A stretch of DNA of 64,000 nucleotides from Listeria innocua (GTDB lineage: Bacteria > Bacillota > Bacilli > Lactobacillales > Listeriaceae), in contig NZ_CP117229.1 of NCBI RefSeq assembly GCF_028596125.1, positions 542,001 through 606,000 of the forward strand. Direction: 5' to 3'. Numbering within the stretch: position 1 is the first letter of the stretch; each line of letters starts with the position of its first letter. Under the pieces are notes generated by a model that searched no databases, was not told the DNA's origin, and worked only from the letters and a program-made list of their open reading frames with translations. Below are positions 36,071-47,039 of this stretch, piece after piece. The position numbers and the translations under genes are program-made.

Positions 36071-37096
36071 TTGAAAAAAAGTTTTCTTAGCATATTATTC
36101 CTTGTTCCATTATTAGTGACATTCGGCAATTTTACAGAAGCAAAAGCAGCGGAGGGAGATGTCGGCTATTCCGTTCAAGCTAATATTCCCGCCAATCAAA
36201 TAGACAAAAAACAAACCTACTTTGACTTGAAAATGAAACCAAACCAAAAGCAAACAGTAGAAATAGATGTAATGAATAGTTCAAATGAAGAAATTCAAGT
36301 AGAAGCATCCATCAATTACGCGTCAACCAACCAAACTGGTGTGATTGATTACACGAAAAATGACCTTTCTAAAAAAGACAAAAGCCTGAAGTACCCATTA
36401 CCCGCATTAGCTACAATACCAGACGACCAAAAACTTCTAACGATACCTGTGAATGGCAAAAAAACCGTTCAAGTTACGATTGAAATGCCAGACGAATCAA
36501 TCGATGGAGTTGTTTTGGGCGCAGTACAGTTCAAAAAGAAAAATCAAACGGAGACCAAAAAAACAAAAGGTGTCTCACTTAAAAATGAATATTCCTATAT
36601 TGTTGGTATGCAGTTATCTGAAACCGACAAACAAGTCAAACCACATATGAATTTATTAAGTATTAAACCAACTCTTATCAATTATCACACAGCGATAGTT
36701 GCCAAATTACAAAACGACCAACCAGTTATTATCAAAAACCTAAGCATTGATGCAAAAGTGTATCAAGATGGCTCGAATAAAATGCTTTACCAAACTAAAA
36801 AGGCAGATATGACGATGGCACCAAATTCCAATTTTGACTTCGGGATTGATTGGGAGAATAAACCGTTAAAAGAAGGTAAATATAGATTAAAAATGTCTGC
36901 TACAAATGGCGTAGAAACTTGGAATTGGGATGAAACATTTACGATTGGTAAAAAAGATCAAGATTTAAATAAAGAAGCAGTGAATTTGAAACAAACGAGC
37001 CAGTGGTTGTATGTTGCGATTGCTGCAGGTGTTTTACTTATAGTATTAATTATTATACTAGTAATTAGAAAACGAAGAAATAACCAAGAAAAATAA
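36071..37096 (+). CDS. DUF916/DUF3324 WxL-partner membrane protein
   Basis: 341 residues, TTG start with AAAGGAAGG upstream. Signal peptide (about 1-26), two extracellular domains (about 30-155 and 160-290), one transmembrane helix near residues 308-332 (WLYVAIAAGVLLIVLIIILVI) and a basic tail RKRRNNQEK. Colinear with the protein at 985. It is thought to hold WxL proteins at the surface. The downstream adhesin-like gene starts 17 bases on, so they are one unit. Confidence 0.85.
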   Translation: MKKSFLSILFLVPLLVTFGNFTEAKAAEGDVGYSVQANIPANQIDKKQTYFDLKMKPNQKQTVEIDVMNSSNEEIQVEASINYASTNQTGVIDYTKNDLSKKDKSLKYPLPALATIPDDQKLLTIPVNGKKTVQVTIEMPDESIDGVVLGAVQFKKKNQTETKKTKGVSLKNEYSYIVGMQLSETDKQVKPHMNLLSIKPTLINYHTAIVAKLQNDQPVIIKNLSIDAKVYQDGSNKMLYQTKKADMTMAPNSNFDFGIDWENKPLKEGKYRLKMSATNGVETWNWDETFTIGKKDQDLNKEAVNLKQTSQWLYVAIAAGVLLIVLIIILVIRKRRNNQEK

Positions 37097-37113
37097 AGAA
37101 AGGAGCTGGCACA

Positions 37114-39579
37114 TTGGCTTTCAAAAAATTAATGATTGTATTGACCATAGCGGCTCTTTTTCTAAGTTGTAACCTAGTAGTAGATGCTGAAACGGGTAGT
37201 GATAATTTAGCAGCAAATGAAGCGGTAGTCACTAATTTCGCGGAACTGAAAGCTGCCATTTCAGAAGATAACGGGATTGATACTGTTTATTTAGGAGCAG
37301 ATGTTGAATTATCTGGAGGTATTATCATCCCAGCTTCGAAAAAAACTTTTACTTTATCAGGAAAAAATCCAGCAACTGGTGAAATTCACACGTTAACAGA
37401 AACGATGGCATCATCTGGGGCGCAGAGCAGTGTCATCACAGTTAACACAAATACAGGCACAAAAGAAACCACGTTAAAAGATATCAATGTGATTGGGAAA
37501 AACTACTATGGAACTATTTCGGTTTACGGGGCTGCAAAAGACGTCGTTCAAAACTATGAAAATGTTCATTATCAAGGTCCGCAAATGATTTATAATCTAA
37601 ATGGAATAGCTAATTTCAAAGGGACAAATGATATAACGATTGCCTCCGTTGTAAGCGGATCAGCAGCAGTAAATGAAGTTGCGGAAATTAAAGGAGTAAA
37701 CGTTTCTGGAAAACTAAATATTAATCACGCAAGCGGAAATGCGAATAGTGCGTTTTGGTTTGGTGGTGGAACAGCTGATGTCAATACTTTTACAGTTGAA
37801 GAAAATGCAGATGTAACCGTGCTTTCTAACGGGACAGGGATGTTTTATCGCTCAGGCACAAAACCAATTGATATTGATGTAAAAAAGAATGCGAAATTAA
37901 ATATTACCTCTAACAATAATATTTTTCGTGATACACCAGGTGGGGCGGTTAAAATTGCTGAGGGCGCCGATGTGACAATGACAAAAACTGCTGGCTCTAA
38001 TCCACTTCTTTGGTCAGCGGATAATATTACCGTCAGTCCAAATGCTCGCTTAATTTTAAATAAAACAGGCGGAACTGGCTATATTATCCAATTTTATAAT
38101 GCAACCGCGAAATTAGATATTCAGGATCCTCTAAGCTTTTTGGTTGCGACGAATAGTAATACGCCAATGTTTTACTGGCCTTATGCAAATACATTTAATT
38201 TAGACGCACAATTGGTAAATTACTGGAATACAGCTGGAGCAATTGATCGGACAGACCAACCAGCACAAATTTTTAATTTACCGAGTGGGGAAAATGTTAC
38301 TGGGAGTCTAACTTATTCAGGAACAACAACAAAAATTCTGTCTACTAATGCTGGAATGACGCCAACTAATTTCAATCAAAATACGGCGCGTATGATTGCG
38401 ATGGGGCGCCTTGAAGGAACGATAAATCCAGTGACGGATGGAGAAAGTGAAGTCACCGGAACAGCGACACCAAATGCATTTGTTAATATTGCGTATACAG
38501 AAAATGGTGAAAACAAGCTATTATCAGGACAAGCAGATGACACGGGCAATTATCGAATTGCTATCCCGAATGGCTTTATTAAACCTTACACTGATCTAGT
38601 AACAACAATTACACAAGACCAAAAGCGAATTACATTAGATCCAGTAACTGTAAAAGATGTGACTCCTCCAAGCGGAGATGCTGTTCCGCAAGTATTAAAC
38701 ATAGGGGATTCGCTCCCAGATGCACACCATTTAGTTACGAACATTACTGATCACTCAGATGGTACGACAGGTGAAGGTGTTACTATTACCATACTAAATG
38801 AACCAGATACGAATGTTTTTGGACCAACAGAAGCCATTGTTAGAATAGAAGACAAGGCGAATAATTACGCTGATATTCATGTGCCAGTTTTTATTAAAGA
38901 TGATTTGACAGAAATTCAAGATGAGCAAGCATTACGAGCAAAAGATTTTTCCGTAAATGTAAAAGACCTTATTAATCTTAATGATGAAGAAGTGAAACAA
39001 TTCATTCTAGATAAATCGGAAGCAAAAGCATTCAATATCGTAACTGGTAAGGACTTAACGCCTGATGTGAAAGTAACAAGCACAAATCTAAAAAAAGAAA
39101 CAGGAACTTACACAGCCACCATCCAAATTGGAACTTTGACAAAAGAAATTACCATTCAAGTAACTGGTGAGCTGAAATTCAACCATGTGCCAGCAACAAT
39201 GTCTTTTGAATCAATCGAACTTAATAATCAAAAAAGTATCGCGAAACGAAACACGGATTTTGATTTATCTGTACTTGACTCACGAGGAGCAGGTAGCAAG
39301 TTCAGCGTGACAGCATCAGTGAAATCACCGCTAACTTCAACAACGAATCCAGCACACACGTTACCTAATGGGCTTATTTTCATCGATAGCAATGGTGAGA
39401 AAAAGCCACTTTCAGAAGAACCAATTACTATCTACCAGTCCAATGCGACCGATGACATGATTGTTCCCATTACTTGGGCAGAAAATCAAGGCATCCTTGT
39501 AGAAGCAGATGCGGCTCACGCTTATACGGATGAGGACTACGAGACAACAATTGAATGGACATTGACGGATGCTCCGTAG
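37114..39579 (+). CDS. Large secreted adhesin-like protein with C-terminal WxL domain
   Basis: 821 residues, TTG start after AAAGGAG. Signal peptide (about 1-28). The first 400 residues have an irregular beta-helix or adhesive character, rich in Asn/Thr/Gly. A bacterial Ig-like segment follows (VTGTATPNAFVNIAYTENG, about 445-505), then further beta domains (505-690). The C-terminal WxL-like domain (about 695-821) keeps W-T-L at 815-817, but the first signature is K-F-S in GAGSKFSVTA, where Trp is lost. Last gene of the locus. Binding partner unknown. Confidence 0.78.
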   Translation: MAFKKLMIVLTIAALFLSCNLVVDAETGSDNLAANEAVVTNFAELKAAISEDNGIDTVYLGADVELSGGIIIPASKKTFTLSGKNPATGEIHTLTETMASSGAQSSVITVNTNTGTKETTLKDINVIGKNYYGTISVYGAAKDVVQNYENVHYQGPQMIYNLNGIANFKGTNDITIASVVSGSAAVNEVAEIKGVNVSGKLNINHASGNANSAFWFGGGTADVNTFTVEENADVTVLSNGTGMFYRSGTKPIDIDVKKNAKLNITSNNNIFRDTPGGAVKIAEGADVTMTKTAGSNPLLWSADNITVSPNARLILNKTGGTGYIIQFYNATAKLDIQDPLSFLVATNSNTPMFYWPYANTFNLDAQLVNYWNTAGAIDRTDQPAQIFNLPSGENVTGSLTYSGTTTKILSTNAGMTPTNFNQNTARMIAMGRLEGTINPVTDGESEVTGTATPNAFVNIAYTENGENKLLSGQADDTGNYRIAIPNGFIKPYTDLVTTITQDQKRITLDPVTVKDVTPPSGDAVPQVLNIGDSLPDAHHLVTNITDHSDGTTGEGVTITILNEPDTNVFGPTEAIVRIEDKANNYADIHVPVFIKDDLTEIQDEQALRAKDFSVNVKDLINLNDEEVKQFILDKSEAKAFNIVTGKDLTPDVKVTSTNLKKETGTYTATIQIGTLTKEITIQVTGELKFNHVPATMSFESIELNNQKSIAKRNTDFDLSVLDSRGAGSKFSVTASVKSPLTSTTNPAHTLPNGLIFIDSNGEKKPLSEEPITIYQSNATDDMIVPITWAENQGILVEADAAHAYTDEDYETTIEWTLTDAP

Positions 39580-39611
39580 AAAACCTGTTAATTAAAGTTA
39601 ACAGGTTTTTT
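39580..39611 (+). terminator. Terminator after second WxL locus
   Basis: Perfect stem AAACCTGTTAA / TTAACAGGTTT followed by T residues, beginning next to the stop codon. Confidence 0.9.
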
Positions 39612-39691
39612 GCGTTATAAGCCCTTTGTTTTTCTATATCTAGTCGTTTCTCGTATAATAACGATAAGTAATATGCGAAAGGTGGAAGCAA

Positions 39692-41095
39692 ATGACTTCA
39701 GTAATGTGGTTTCGTAGAGATCTTCGAGTAAATGATAATAAAGCTCTTTATCATGCCTGTAAAGAAGAAGATTTAATTTTGTTATTTCAAGTAAATCCAG
39801 AACAATTTATCAAAGGAAGCCCTAGTCACCAAGCATTTTTCGCGAGTGTAGCTCATTTTCAACAAGAACTAAATAAAAACACCCATTTGCAAATCATGTT
39901 TGGCGAGCCAATCGAGCTCCTAAAACAATTAAAAGAAAAAATACCAACTTGGGATAAAGTTTTCTTCAACCGCGATGAAACAGGCTACGGAGCGAGTCGA
40001 GACGAGGCTGCCCGAGCATTCTTTGCTGATAAGGAAATCACAGTTCACAGCTATCACGATAGTTACCTTCATTCAGCTGAAGAAGTGAAAAAATCCGCCA
40101 CAGAATACTACAAAATCTTCACTCCTTACTACAAAAAATGGCGCGAAGAAATAAAAGAAATGCCTTTAAAAGTCACTTTAAAACCAGAAAAAATTAGGAA
40201 AGAAAGCTTATTTCCAAATTATGAGGAACAGTTTAGAGAACTGATTCAAGATTTACCAGCCTTTGATTCCGGTGAAAAAGCAGCGAATACGAGACTTGCA
40301 AACTTTGTAAAAGAAGATTTAGCAGACTATGACAAAGCAAGAGACGTCCCAGCGCTTGATAAAACGAGTCATTTATCACGCTATTTACGAACGGGAGAGA
40401 TTTCGATTCGTACGGTTTGGCAGGCACTTCAAAAAGAAGAAGCTACAGAAGGACGAGCAACATTCGAAAAAGAACTGTGTTGGCGCGATTTTTATAATAT
40501 GATTTATGTTTCTTTTCCAAAGCAAAAAAATGAGCCTATTCAAGAAAATTATCGTTTTATTGAATGGGAAAATAATCGCGAATTTTTCAAGAAGTGGCAA
40601 GACGGGCAAACTGGTTTTCCGCTTGTCGATGCTGCGATGCGCCAATTAAAAGAGACGGGCTGGATGCATAATCGGCTAAGAATGATCACGGCTTCCTTTT
40701 TAACGAAGGATTTACTAATTGATTGGCGTTTTGGCGAAAAATATTTTCAACAAATGCTAATTGATTACGACCCAGCGAGTAATATTGGCGGTTGGCAGTG
40801 GGCGGCTTCGACTGGAACAGATGCAGTACCGTATTTTAGAATTTTTAATCCAACAACCCAATCGGAAAAATTTGATCCAGATGGTACATTTATTCGGAAA
40901 TATGTAAAGGAATTACGGGACTTGCCGGATAAATTCATTCATCAACCAGAAAAAATGTCTGAAACAGAGCAAAAAGAGCATGGTTTGATTTTAGGAAAAG
41001 ATTATCCGCTTCCGATAATCGACCATAAAGAGCGACGAAAATTAGCGATTGCGCGATATGAGTTTAGCAAGGAGCATTCTAGGGGAAATATATAG
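39692..41095 (+). CDS. phr: Deoxyribodipyrimidine photolyase
   Basis: 467 residues. N-terminal antenna-binding Rossmann domain (VMWFRRDLRVNDN), C-terminal FAD domain with ELCWRDFYNMIY, GQTGFPLVDAAMRQLKETGWMHNRLRM and the DPASNIGGWQWAASTGTDAVPYFRIFNP block that defines class I CPD photolyases. It repairs UV pyrimidine dimers with light. AAAGGTGG precedes the ATG. Single-gene unit with a terminator after it. Confidence 0.93.
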   Translation: MTSVMWFRRDLRVNDNKALYHACKEEDLILLFQVNPEQFIKGSPSHQAFFASVAHFQQELNKNTHLQIMFGEPIELLKQLKEKIPTWDKVFFNRDETGYGASRDEAARAFFADKEITVHSYHDSYLHSAEEVKKSATEYYKIFTPYYKKWREEIKEMPLKVTLKPEKIRKESLFPNYEEQFRELIQDLPAFDSGEKAANTRLANFVKEDLADYDKARDVPALDKTSHLSRYLRTGEISIRTVWQALQKEEATEGRATFEKELCWRDFYNMIYVSFPKQKNEPIQENYRFIEWENNREFFKKWQDGQTGFPLVDAAMRQLKETGWMHNRLRMITASFLTKDLLIDWRFGEKYFQQMLIDYDPASNIGGWQWAASTGTDAVPYFRIFNPTTQSEKFDPDGTFIRKYVKELRDLPDKFIHQPEKMSETEQKEHGLILGKDYPLPIIDHKERRKLAIARYEFSKEHSRGNI

Positions 41096-41101
41096 ATAAT
41101 G

Positions 41102-41134
41102 AATCAATCATTGAGTTAAATGATTGATTTTTTT
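41102..41134 (+). terminator. Terminator after photolyase
   Basis: Stem AATCAATCATT / AATGATTGATT followed by a T run. Confidence 0.85.
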
Positions 41135-41232
41135 ATGGCAGAAGGTAAGCAGAGTGAGTCTTGAGCAATCTTTTAGGAGTAAGATCCTAGGTATGTTAAA
41201 ATTCACTTATCAAGTGATAAGGGGGAATCTAA

Positions 41233-41649
41233 ATGGCGCAATTTTTAAAGCTATTTGTAACAAGTGCTGTAGTTTTCTTAGTTTTTGATCTTTTTTGGTT
41301 GCTCGTAGCTTCTAAGAAAATGTATCAGCAGTTTATCGGGGATTTAATGGGGGATGTAAGGCTTGCTCCAGCAGTAATTTTTTACTTTATTTATGTAGTT
41401 GGGGTTACTTTTTTCGTATTAGTGCCTGGAACGGAGAAAGGTAGCTTAGGTTATACGATTTTAGCCGGAGCATTATTTGGTTTAGTTTGTTACGCTACGT
41501 ATGATTTGACGAACTTAGCAACATTAAAAGATTGGCCGATTACGATGACCATTATTGATCTCGTTTGGGGAACGGCTGTGACGACTGTGACTTCCGTAAT
41601 TGTCTACTTTATTAATCTGCATTTCTTCTCAGGAGGAGGTTCGCTTTGA
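41233..41649 (+). CDS. DUF2177 membrane protein
   Basis: 138 residues with four hydrophobic segments. The start FLKLFVTSAVVFLVFDLFWL and the block GALFGLVCYATYDLTNLATLKDWP are typical of DUF2177, a small bacterial membrane family of unknown function. AAGGGGG precedes the ATG. Its stop overlaps the next gene's TTG start by 4 bases, so the two are translationally coupled. Confidence 0.8.
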   Translation: MAQFLKLFVTSAVVFLVFDLFWLLVASKKMYQQFIGDLMGDVRLAPAVIFYFIYVVGVTFFVLVPGTEKGSLGYTILAGALFGLVCYATYDLTNLATLKDWPITMTIIDLVWGTAVTTVTSVIVYFINLHFFSGGGSL

Positions 41650-43415
41650 AGGAGTCGGAGAGCAGGCTTCTATTACAAAGCATGTTGAACGGGGCAGCTG
41701 AAGTAATTAGTAAAAAAGATGAGCTAAATCGAATTAACATTTTTCCCGTAGCAGATGGTGATACAGGGAGTAATTTAGCTTCTTTAATGCAAGCGATTAT
41801 TGATAATGTGTCGCCACGAGAATACTCCACGAAAGAACTACTTGAAGAAGTGGCCAGCGCAGCACTGATAGGAGCACGTGGCAATTCCGGAATGATTTTT
41901 GCCCAATATTTAAATGCGGTTGCCGAAAGCTATCATCATTTGGAATCTACCTTTGATGGACTAGTCGAAGCATTTCAAAAAGCAGTTCATAAAGCCTATG
42001 AAGCGTTATTAGATCCAAAAGAAGGTACTATTTTATCGGTGATGAAGGCTTGGTCTGAGGCGCTTGCTGGGACATATGAGCAAGAACGTTCTTTTCAACA
42101 ATCGCTCTTAAATGCGCAAAGAGTTGCGGAACAAGCGTTAATTAATACAGAATTTCAAATGGCTATTTTACGAAAGAATCGGTTAGTCGATTCTGGGGCG
42201 AAAGGTTTTTATTATTTCATTGCCGGGCTGACCAAAGCTTATTGCGGGGGAACAGTTTCTACACCAAATAGTTATGTGGAGCAGGAAACTCGGCAAGAAC
42301 ACACTCATTTTGAGACAAGTGAACCGATTTATCGATATTGTTCTGAATTTATTATTAAAGAAGCGACCATCTCCCATCAAACATTGCGAGAAGTCCTTGC
42401 GCCAAAAGGAGATTCCTTAGTGATTGCAGGGAATGAAAAACAAATTAAAATACACATTCATACAAATGAACCACAAGAAATATTAAGTTTACTATCAGAA
42501 TTTGGAAAAATGACCTATCAAAAAGTAGACGATATGCGACTTCAATATGAGGTAACGAAAAATCCACGAGCAAAAATCGCGATTGTAACCGATTCGATTG
42601 CTGATTTACCCGAAGATTTCTTATTAGAACATCAAGTGCACGTTTTACCGATGAATATTTTAGCCGGGGAGGAAAATTTTCTCGATAAATTAACAGTTGG
42701 ACCAACTTTGATACAACAAAAACTAACGCAGCAACATAAAATGAGCACGGCGCAACCTACCATTCGAACAGTCGACGCATTATTATCGTTCTTAGAAAAT
42801 AAGTATCAACATGTACTAGTTATTGCAGTTTCAGCTAAATTAAGTGGGACGTATCAACTAATCAAGCAACGAATTAAAGCGCGCGATTTGTCGCCGGAAT
42901 GGATTCGCGTTATTGATTCCAAGTTGAATTCCGTTGCTCAAGGGCTTCTAGTAAAGCAAGCAGTGGAATTAGTGGAAGCTGGAAAGCCTTTTGATGAAGT
43001 TACTCAGAAAATCGAACAGTTAACTGCTCAGACATTTATTTACGTTGCAGTGGCTGATTTGGCACCAATGGTTGAGTCTGGTCGGATACCGCGGATTTTA
43101 GGCAGGTTAGCACAGAAACTTTCTTTATATCCGATTGTTAGTCTGGACAGAAATGGCGAAGGAAAATTGATAGGTGTGTCATTTAGTCAAAAACAAAGTA
43201 TGAAAAAAGTCATTAAAAAAGTTGCAAAATTACAACTGAAAGAGCTTGCTATTACGCATGTTTCTTCAGAACGTGATGCGAAACTTTGGCAGAAAGAACT
43301 TGAGGCAAAAATAGGAGGAAATAGCTATTTAGTGGATAGTTCAGCTGCAATTGCCATCAGTGCCGGACTTTCCAGTGTCGCGGTCGCAGGGATTAAAAAG
43401 GAGGAAACAATATGA
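41646..43415 (+). CDS. DhaL-DegV fusion: putative single-chain fatty acid kinase
   Basis: 589 residues, TTG start after AGGAGG. The N-terminal DhaL/FakA-type kinase domain (about 1-200) has [19 protein letters not shown] and [14 protein letters not shown] for Mg-ATP binding. A middle FakA-like segment (about 215-300) follows. The C-terminal DegV/FakB fatty-acid-binding domain (about 308-589) starts [12 protein letters not shown] and has MSTAQPT and [11 protein letters not shown]. FakA and FakB are normally separate proteins; together they phosphorylate exogenous fatty acids. The fusion suggests one polypeptide doing both. Coupled to membrane genes on both sides. Substrate inferred. Confidence 0.82.
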   Translation: MKESESRLLLQSMLNGAAEVISKKDELNRINIFPVADGDTGSNLASLMQAIIDNVSPREYSTKELLEEVASAALIGARGNSGMIFAQYLNAVAESYHHLESTFDGLVEAFQKAVHKAYEALLDPKEGTILSVMKAWSEALAGTYEQERSFQQSLLNAQRVAEQALINTEFQMAILRKNRLVDSGAKGFYYFIAGLTKAYCGGTVSTPNSYVEQETRQEHTHFETSEPIYRYCSEFIIKEATISHQTLREVLAPKGDSLVIAGNEKQIKIHIHTNEPQEILSLLSEFGKMTYQKVDDMRLQYEVTKNPRAKIAIVTDSIADLPEDFLLEHQVHVLPMNILAGEENFLDKLTVGPTLIQQKLTQQHKMSTAQPTIRTVDALLSFLENKYQHVLVIAVSAKLSGTYQLIKQRIKARDLSPEWIRVIDSKLNSVAQGLLVKQAVELVEAGKPFDEVTQKIEQLTAQTFIYVAVADLAPMVESGRIPRILGRLAQKLSLYPIVSLDRNGEGKLIGVSFSQKQSMKKVIKKVAKLQLKELAITHVSSERDAKLWQKELEAKIGGNSYLVDSSAAIAISAGLSSVAVAGIKKEETI

Positions 43416-44185
43416 TGTATTGGATAGTAGCACTCGCTTTACTTGTCTATTTTGTACTTTGGTTTATCATTTCAAAAATAAAAGGTAAATATTCGCTGGT
43501 AGATATTGCTTGGGGCGGGGGATTTGTTGTTGTTGCTTGGACCGGATTTTTAACTACTTTTAGTGTAACGACGCAAAGTTTGACGATTCTTATTTTAGTT
43601 ACTTTATGGGGCGTACGTTTATTTTGGCATTTAGCACGTAGAAATTGGAACAAGCCAGAAGATTATCGCTACGTTAATATGCGCAAACGCTGGGGAACGA
43701 CATTGGTTAATTTAAAAGCCTTTTTAAATGTTTTCGTTTTGCAAGGTGTTCTCTTATTTATTATTGCTTTACCAATCACGCATACTTTTGCTAATGAATC
43801 AGCGGAATTTACTTGGTGGCAAATCGCAGGAATTGTAATATGGATTATCGGTTTTGTGTTTGAAGTTGGTGGCGACCTCCAGTTAGAAAACTTTAAAAAG
43901 AACCCAGCTAATAAAGGAAAACTACTAACGACAGGTTTTTGGTCTGTTACAAGACATCCTAATTATTTTGGTGAAGCTCTTAGTTGGTGGGGTGTATTTT
44001 TAGTCGCTTTTACACAAATAACAGATCTTTGGCTGATTACTAGTCCTATTGTTATCACTTTATTATTACTATTTGTGTCCGGCGTCCCACTACTTGAAAA
44101 AAAATACCAAGACCGCGAAGACTTTCAAGCTTATGCCAAAAAAACCTCTAAATTCTTCCCTTTTATTGGTAAAAAAGGTCTGTAA
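43412..44185 (+). CDS. DUF1295 membrane protein (steroid 5-alpha-reductase-like)
   Basis: 257 residues, about six to seven helices. GGAGG precedes the ATG, which overlaps the preceding stop by 4 bases (ATGA). The C-terminal [22 protein letters not shown] motif is the signature of the DUF1295/ICMT-like group, which binds NADPH or SAM near that RHPNY site. Coupling to the DhaL-DegV gene suggests lipid metabolism. Reaction unknown. Confidence 0.8.
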   Translation: MMYWIVALALLVYFVLWFIISKIKGKYSLVDIAWGGGFVVVAWTGFLTTFSVTTQSLTILILVTLWGVRLFWHLARRNWNKPEDYRYVNMRKRWGTTLVNLKAFLNVFVLQGVLLFIIALPITHTFANESAEFTWWQIAGIVIWIIGFVFEVGGDLQLENFKKNPANKGKLLTTGFWSVTRHPNYFGEALSWWGVFLVAFTQITDLWLITSPIVITLLLLFVSGVPLLEKKYQDREDFQAYAKKTSKFFPFIGKKGL

Positions 44186-44310
44186 AAGTACTGATTTAAG
44201 TAGGAAGGTGCTATTAATTGCTATTTGCCGACTAGTGCGAGTAGAATAAGAGTTGGGTATGAAATAACATGCCTAAATACAATACTTATGAGGCGAGAGG
44301 GGTACAACAG

Positions 44311-44853
44311 ATGAAAAAAGAAAAAACAGTGTTAATTATGAATTTCGATGAAGAAAGTATTTCTTATCAAGCTTTCTCTGAAATGAAAAGATTGCACCAA
44401 GAGCGCAAAATCATTGGTTATCAAATGGCAGTTGTAAAACATGAGCCAGGAAATAAACTTGTTGCACAAGATTTTCTTGATTTTACTGGTGCCGATAAAA
44501 ACATGAAAGATAGCCTTATTGGTATGCTAATTGGTATTTTAGGTGGACCATTTGGTATTTTGATTGGTTGGATGGTTGGAGCAATCGTTGGTTCCATGCA
44601 AGATGCTGGCGAAGTGAAAAACGCTCTATCCGTATTTGAAAGAACGTTAAAAACAATTCCAGAAGGTTCGACAGGCGTTATCTTAATTGCGACAGAGCAA
44701 GAATTAGCTAATGTAAACGATGTTGTAATGGATGAGTTACATGGTCGTGTACAACGCATGGATGAAGCAATTGTGGCCGAAGAAATTAAAAGCGCTCAAG
44801 AAACAGAAGGAAAAGCAAAAGATTCTGCTAAAAAACATTGGTTTGGAAAATAA
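44311..44853 (+). CDS. DUF1269-like protein with glycine-zipper membrane segment
   Basis: 180 residues from the ATG at 44311 (GAGGGG 8 bases upstream); an upstream ATG at 44269 has no ribosome site. Cytoplasmic alpha/beta ends flank a central glycine-rich hydrophobic hairpin (LIGMLIGILGGPFGILIGWMVGAIVGSM, about 72-100) and a charged C-terminal helix. It resembles DUF1269 stress-associated membrane proteins. Stand-alone gene. GGGTAT at 44255-44260 looks like a SigB -10, but no GTTT lies at the right distance. Function unknown. Confidence 0.65.
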   Translation: MKKEKTVLIMNFDEESISYQAFSEMKRLHQERKIIGYQMAVVKHEPGNKLVAQDFLDFTGADKNMKDSLIGMLIGILGGPFGILIGWMVGAIVGSMQDAGEVKNALSVFERTLKTIPEGSTGVILIATEQELANVNDVVMDELHGRVQRMDEAIVAEEIKSAQETEGKAKDSAKKHWFGK

Positions 44854-44893
44854 ATCAGCTAAATGAGGACAGAGAAATCTGTTCTCTTTTTTT

Positions 44894-44919
44894 GTTTTAA
44901 TAAGGATAAAATGGGGAAA
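44894..44919 (+). promoter_or_regulatory. Possible SigB promoter of the formate/nitrite-type channel
   Basis: GTTT (44894-44897), 16-base spacer, GGGAAA (44914-44919). This is the distal of two promoters for the gene at 45077. Confidence 0.45.
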
Positions 44920-44997
44920 TAAACAACATAAAACAGTCAGATAGAAACTTTTTTCAAGATGGTAACGCTTAACTCATTTTTATTTTCTGAAAACTAT

Positions 44998-45047
44998 TTG
45001 CATCAAATTAAAAACATGCTACAATAAACAAGTTGTGAATTTCACAA
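44998..45047 (+). promoter_or_regulatory. SigA promoter with downstream palindromic operator
   Basis: TTGCAT (44998-45003), 16 bases, TACAAT (45020-45025) with a TG one base before it. Directly downstream, TTGTGAATTTCACAA (45033-45047) is a 7-1-7 palindrome over the expected start site. The arms equal Rex half-sites, but Rex operators have a 4-base centre and Crp/Fnr sites a 6-base one. Confidence 0.55.
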
Positions 45048-45076
45048 GAAAATTTTTTGTTTGGAGATGAAATAAT

Positions 45077-45877
45077 TTGGATGTTGAAAGTAGTCCATTA
45101 ATGCAGAAAATTGATTATAGTACGCGCAAAAAAATTGATTTAGTAAATAATAGTATTCTTCGTTATATCGTGCGCGCGATGTTAGCATGTTTATTCTTAA
45201 CACTAGGGACTGCGGTCGCTGTTATGATTGGTGATAAAGTCGATCATTTTGCACCCGGACTTGGTAAAATCACCTATGCATTTATGTTTAGTTGGTCGCT
45301 CGTTATGATTATTTATATGAATGCTGAGCTGGGTACTTCTAACATGATGTATATGACAACAGGAGTTTATCAAAAAATTGTTAAACCTGGAAAAGCATTA
45401 CAAATTTTGATTTTATGTATTGTTTGTAATTTATTGGGTGGAATTCTTGCAGGGTACTTAGTTTCTCTGACATCTGTTTTCCATAATTTACCTGCTGACC
45501 ACTTCTTATTTACTGCCGTTAGCGGTAAACTTGAAAAAGCGCCATTACAAATTTTTGTAGAAGGTATTTTCGCCAATATTGTTGTAAATACGGCCGTGCT
45601 TTGTACACTTCGAATGAAAGATGATGCTGGTAAAGTCATTGCGATGATTTTCATTATTTTCATCTTTGCATTCTTAGGATTCGAGCACGTTATCGCCAAC
45701 TTCTCATCATTCTCATTAGCATTTTTCGCTTCTGGTGGAACACTTGCTGCAATGACAGCGGGCAATGTGACCGTCAATTTAGTCCTTGCTTTACTTGGGA
45801 ATTTTGTAGGTGGTGGCCTTGTTATCGGACTAGGCTATGCATGGCTTAACCGAACAAAATCAATTTATAAAGACTAA
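45077..45877 (+). CDS. Formate/nitrite transporter (FNT) family channel
   Basis: 266 residues, TTG start after TTGGAG. Six transmembrane helices with the FNT arrangement; GTAVAVMIGDK, NLLGGILAGYLVS, GIFANIVVNTAVLCT and GNFVGGGLVIGLGYAWLNR correspond to conserved Gly/Asn elements of the pore. Family members move formate, nitrite or hydrosulfide. The palindromic operator upstream suggests redox or anaerobic control, which is inference. Convergent with metX. Confidence 0.82.
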   Translation: MDVESSPLMQKIDYSTRKKIDLVNNSILRYIVRAMLACLFLTLGTAVAVMIGDKVDHFAPGLGKITYAFMFSWSLVMIIYMNAELGTSNMMYMTTGVYQKIVKPGKALQILILCIVCNLLGGILAGYLVSLTSVFHNLPADHFLFTAVSGKLEKAPLQIFVEGIFANIVVNTAVLCTLRMKDDAGKVIAMIFIIFIFAFLGFEHVIANFSSFSLAFFASGGTLAAMTAGNVTVNLVLALLGNFVGGGLVIGLGYAWLNRTKSIYKD

Positions 45878-45878
45878 T

Positions 45879-45916
45879 AAAAAAGTTACCTCAGAAATTT
45901 TCCGAGGTAACTTTTT

Positions 45917-45918
<2 letters not shown>
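45879..45918. terminator. Bidirectional terminator
   Basis: Stem AAAAAGTTACCTC / GAGGTAACTTTTT with A and T runs, between convergent genes. Confidence 0.92.
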
Positions 45919-47029
<1,111 letters not shown>

Positions 47030-47039
47030 TCACTTCCTC

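Noticed and set aside
44221..44260. SigB promoter for the glycine-zipper gene based on GGGTAT at 44255
   Set aside because: No GTTT or similar -35 lies 13-17 bases upstream.
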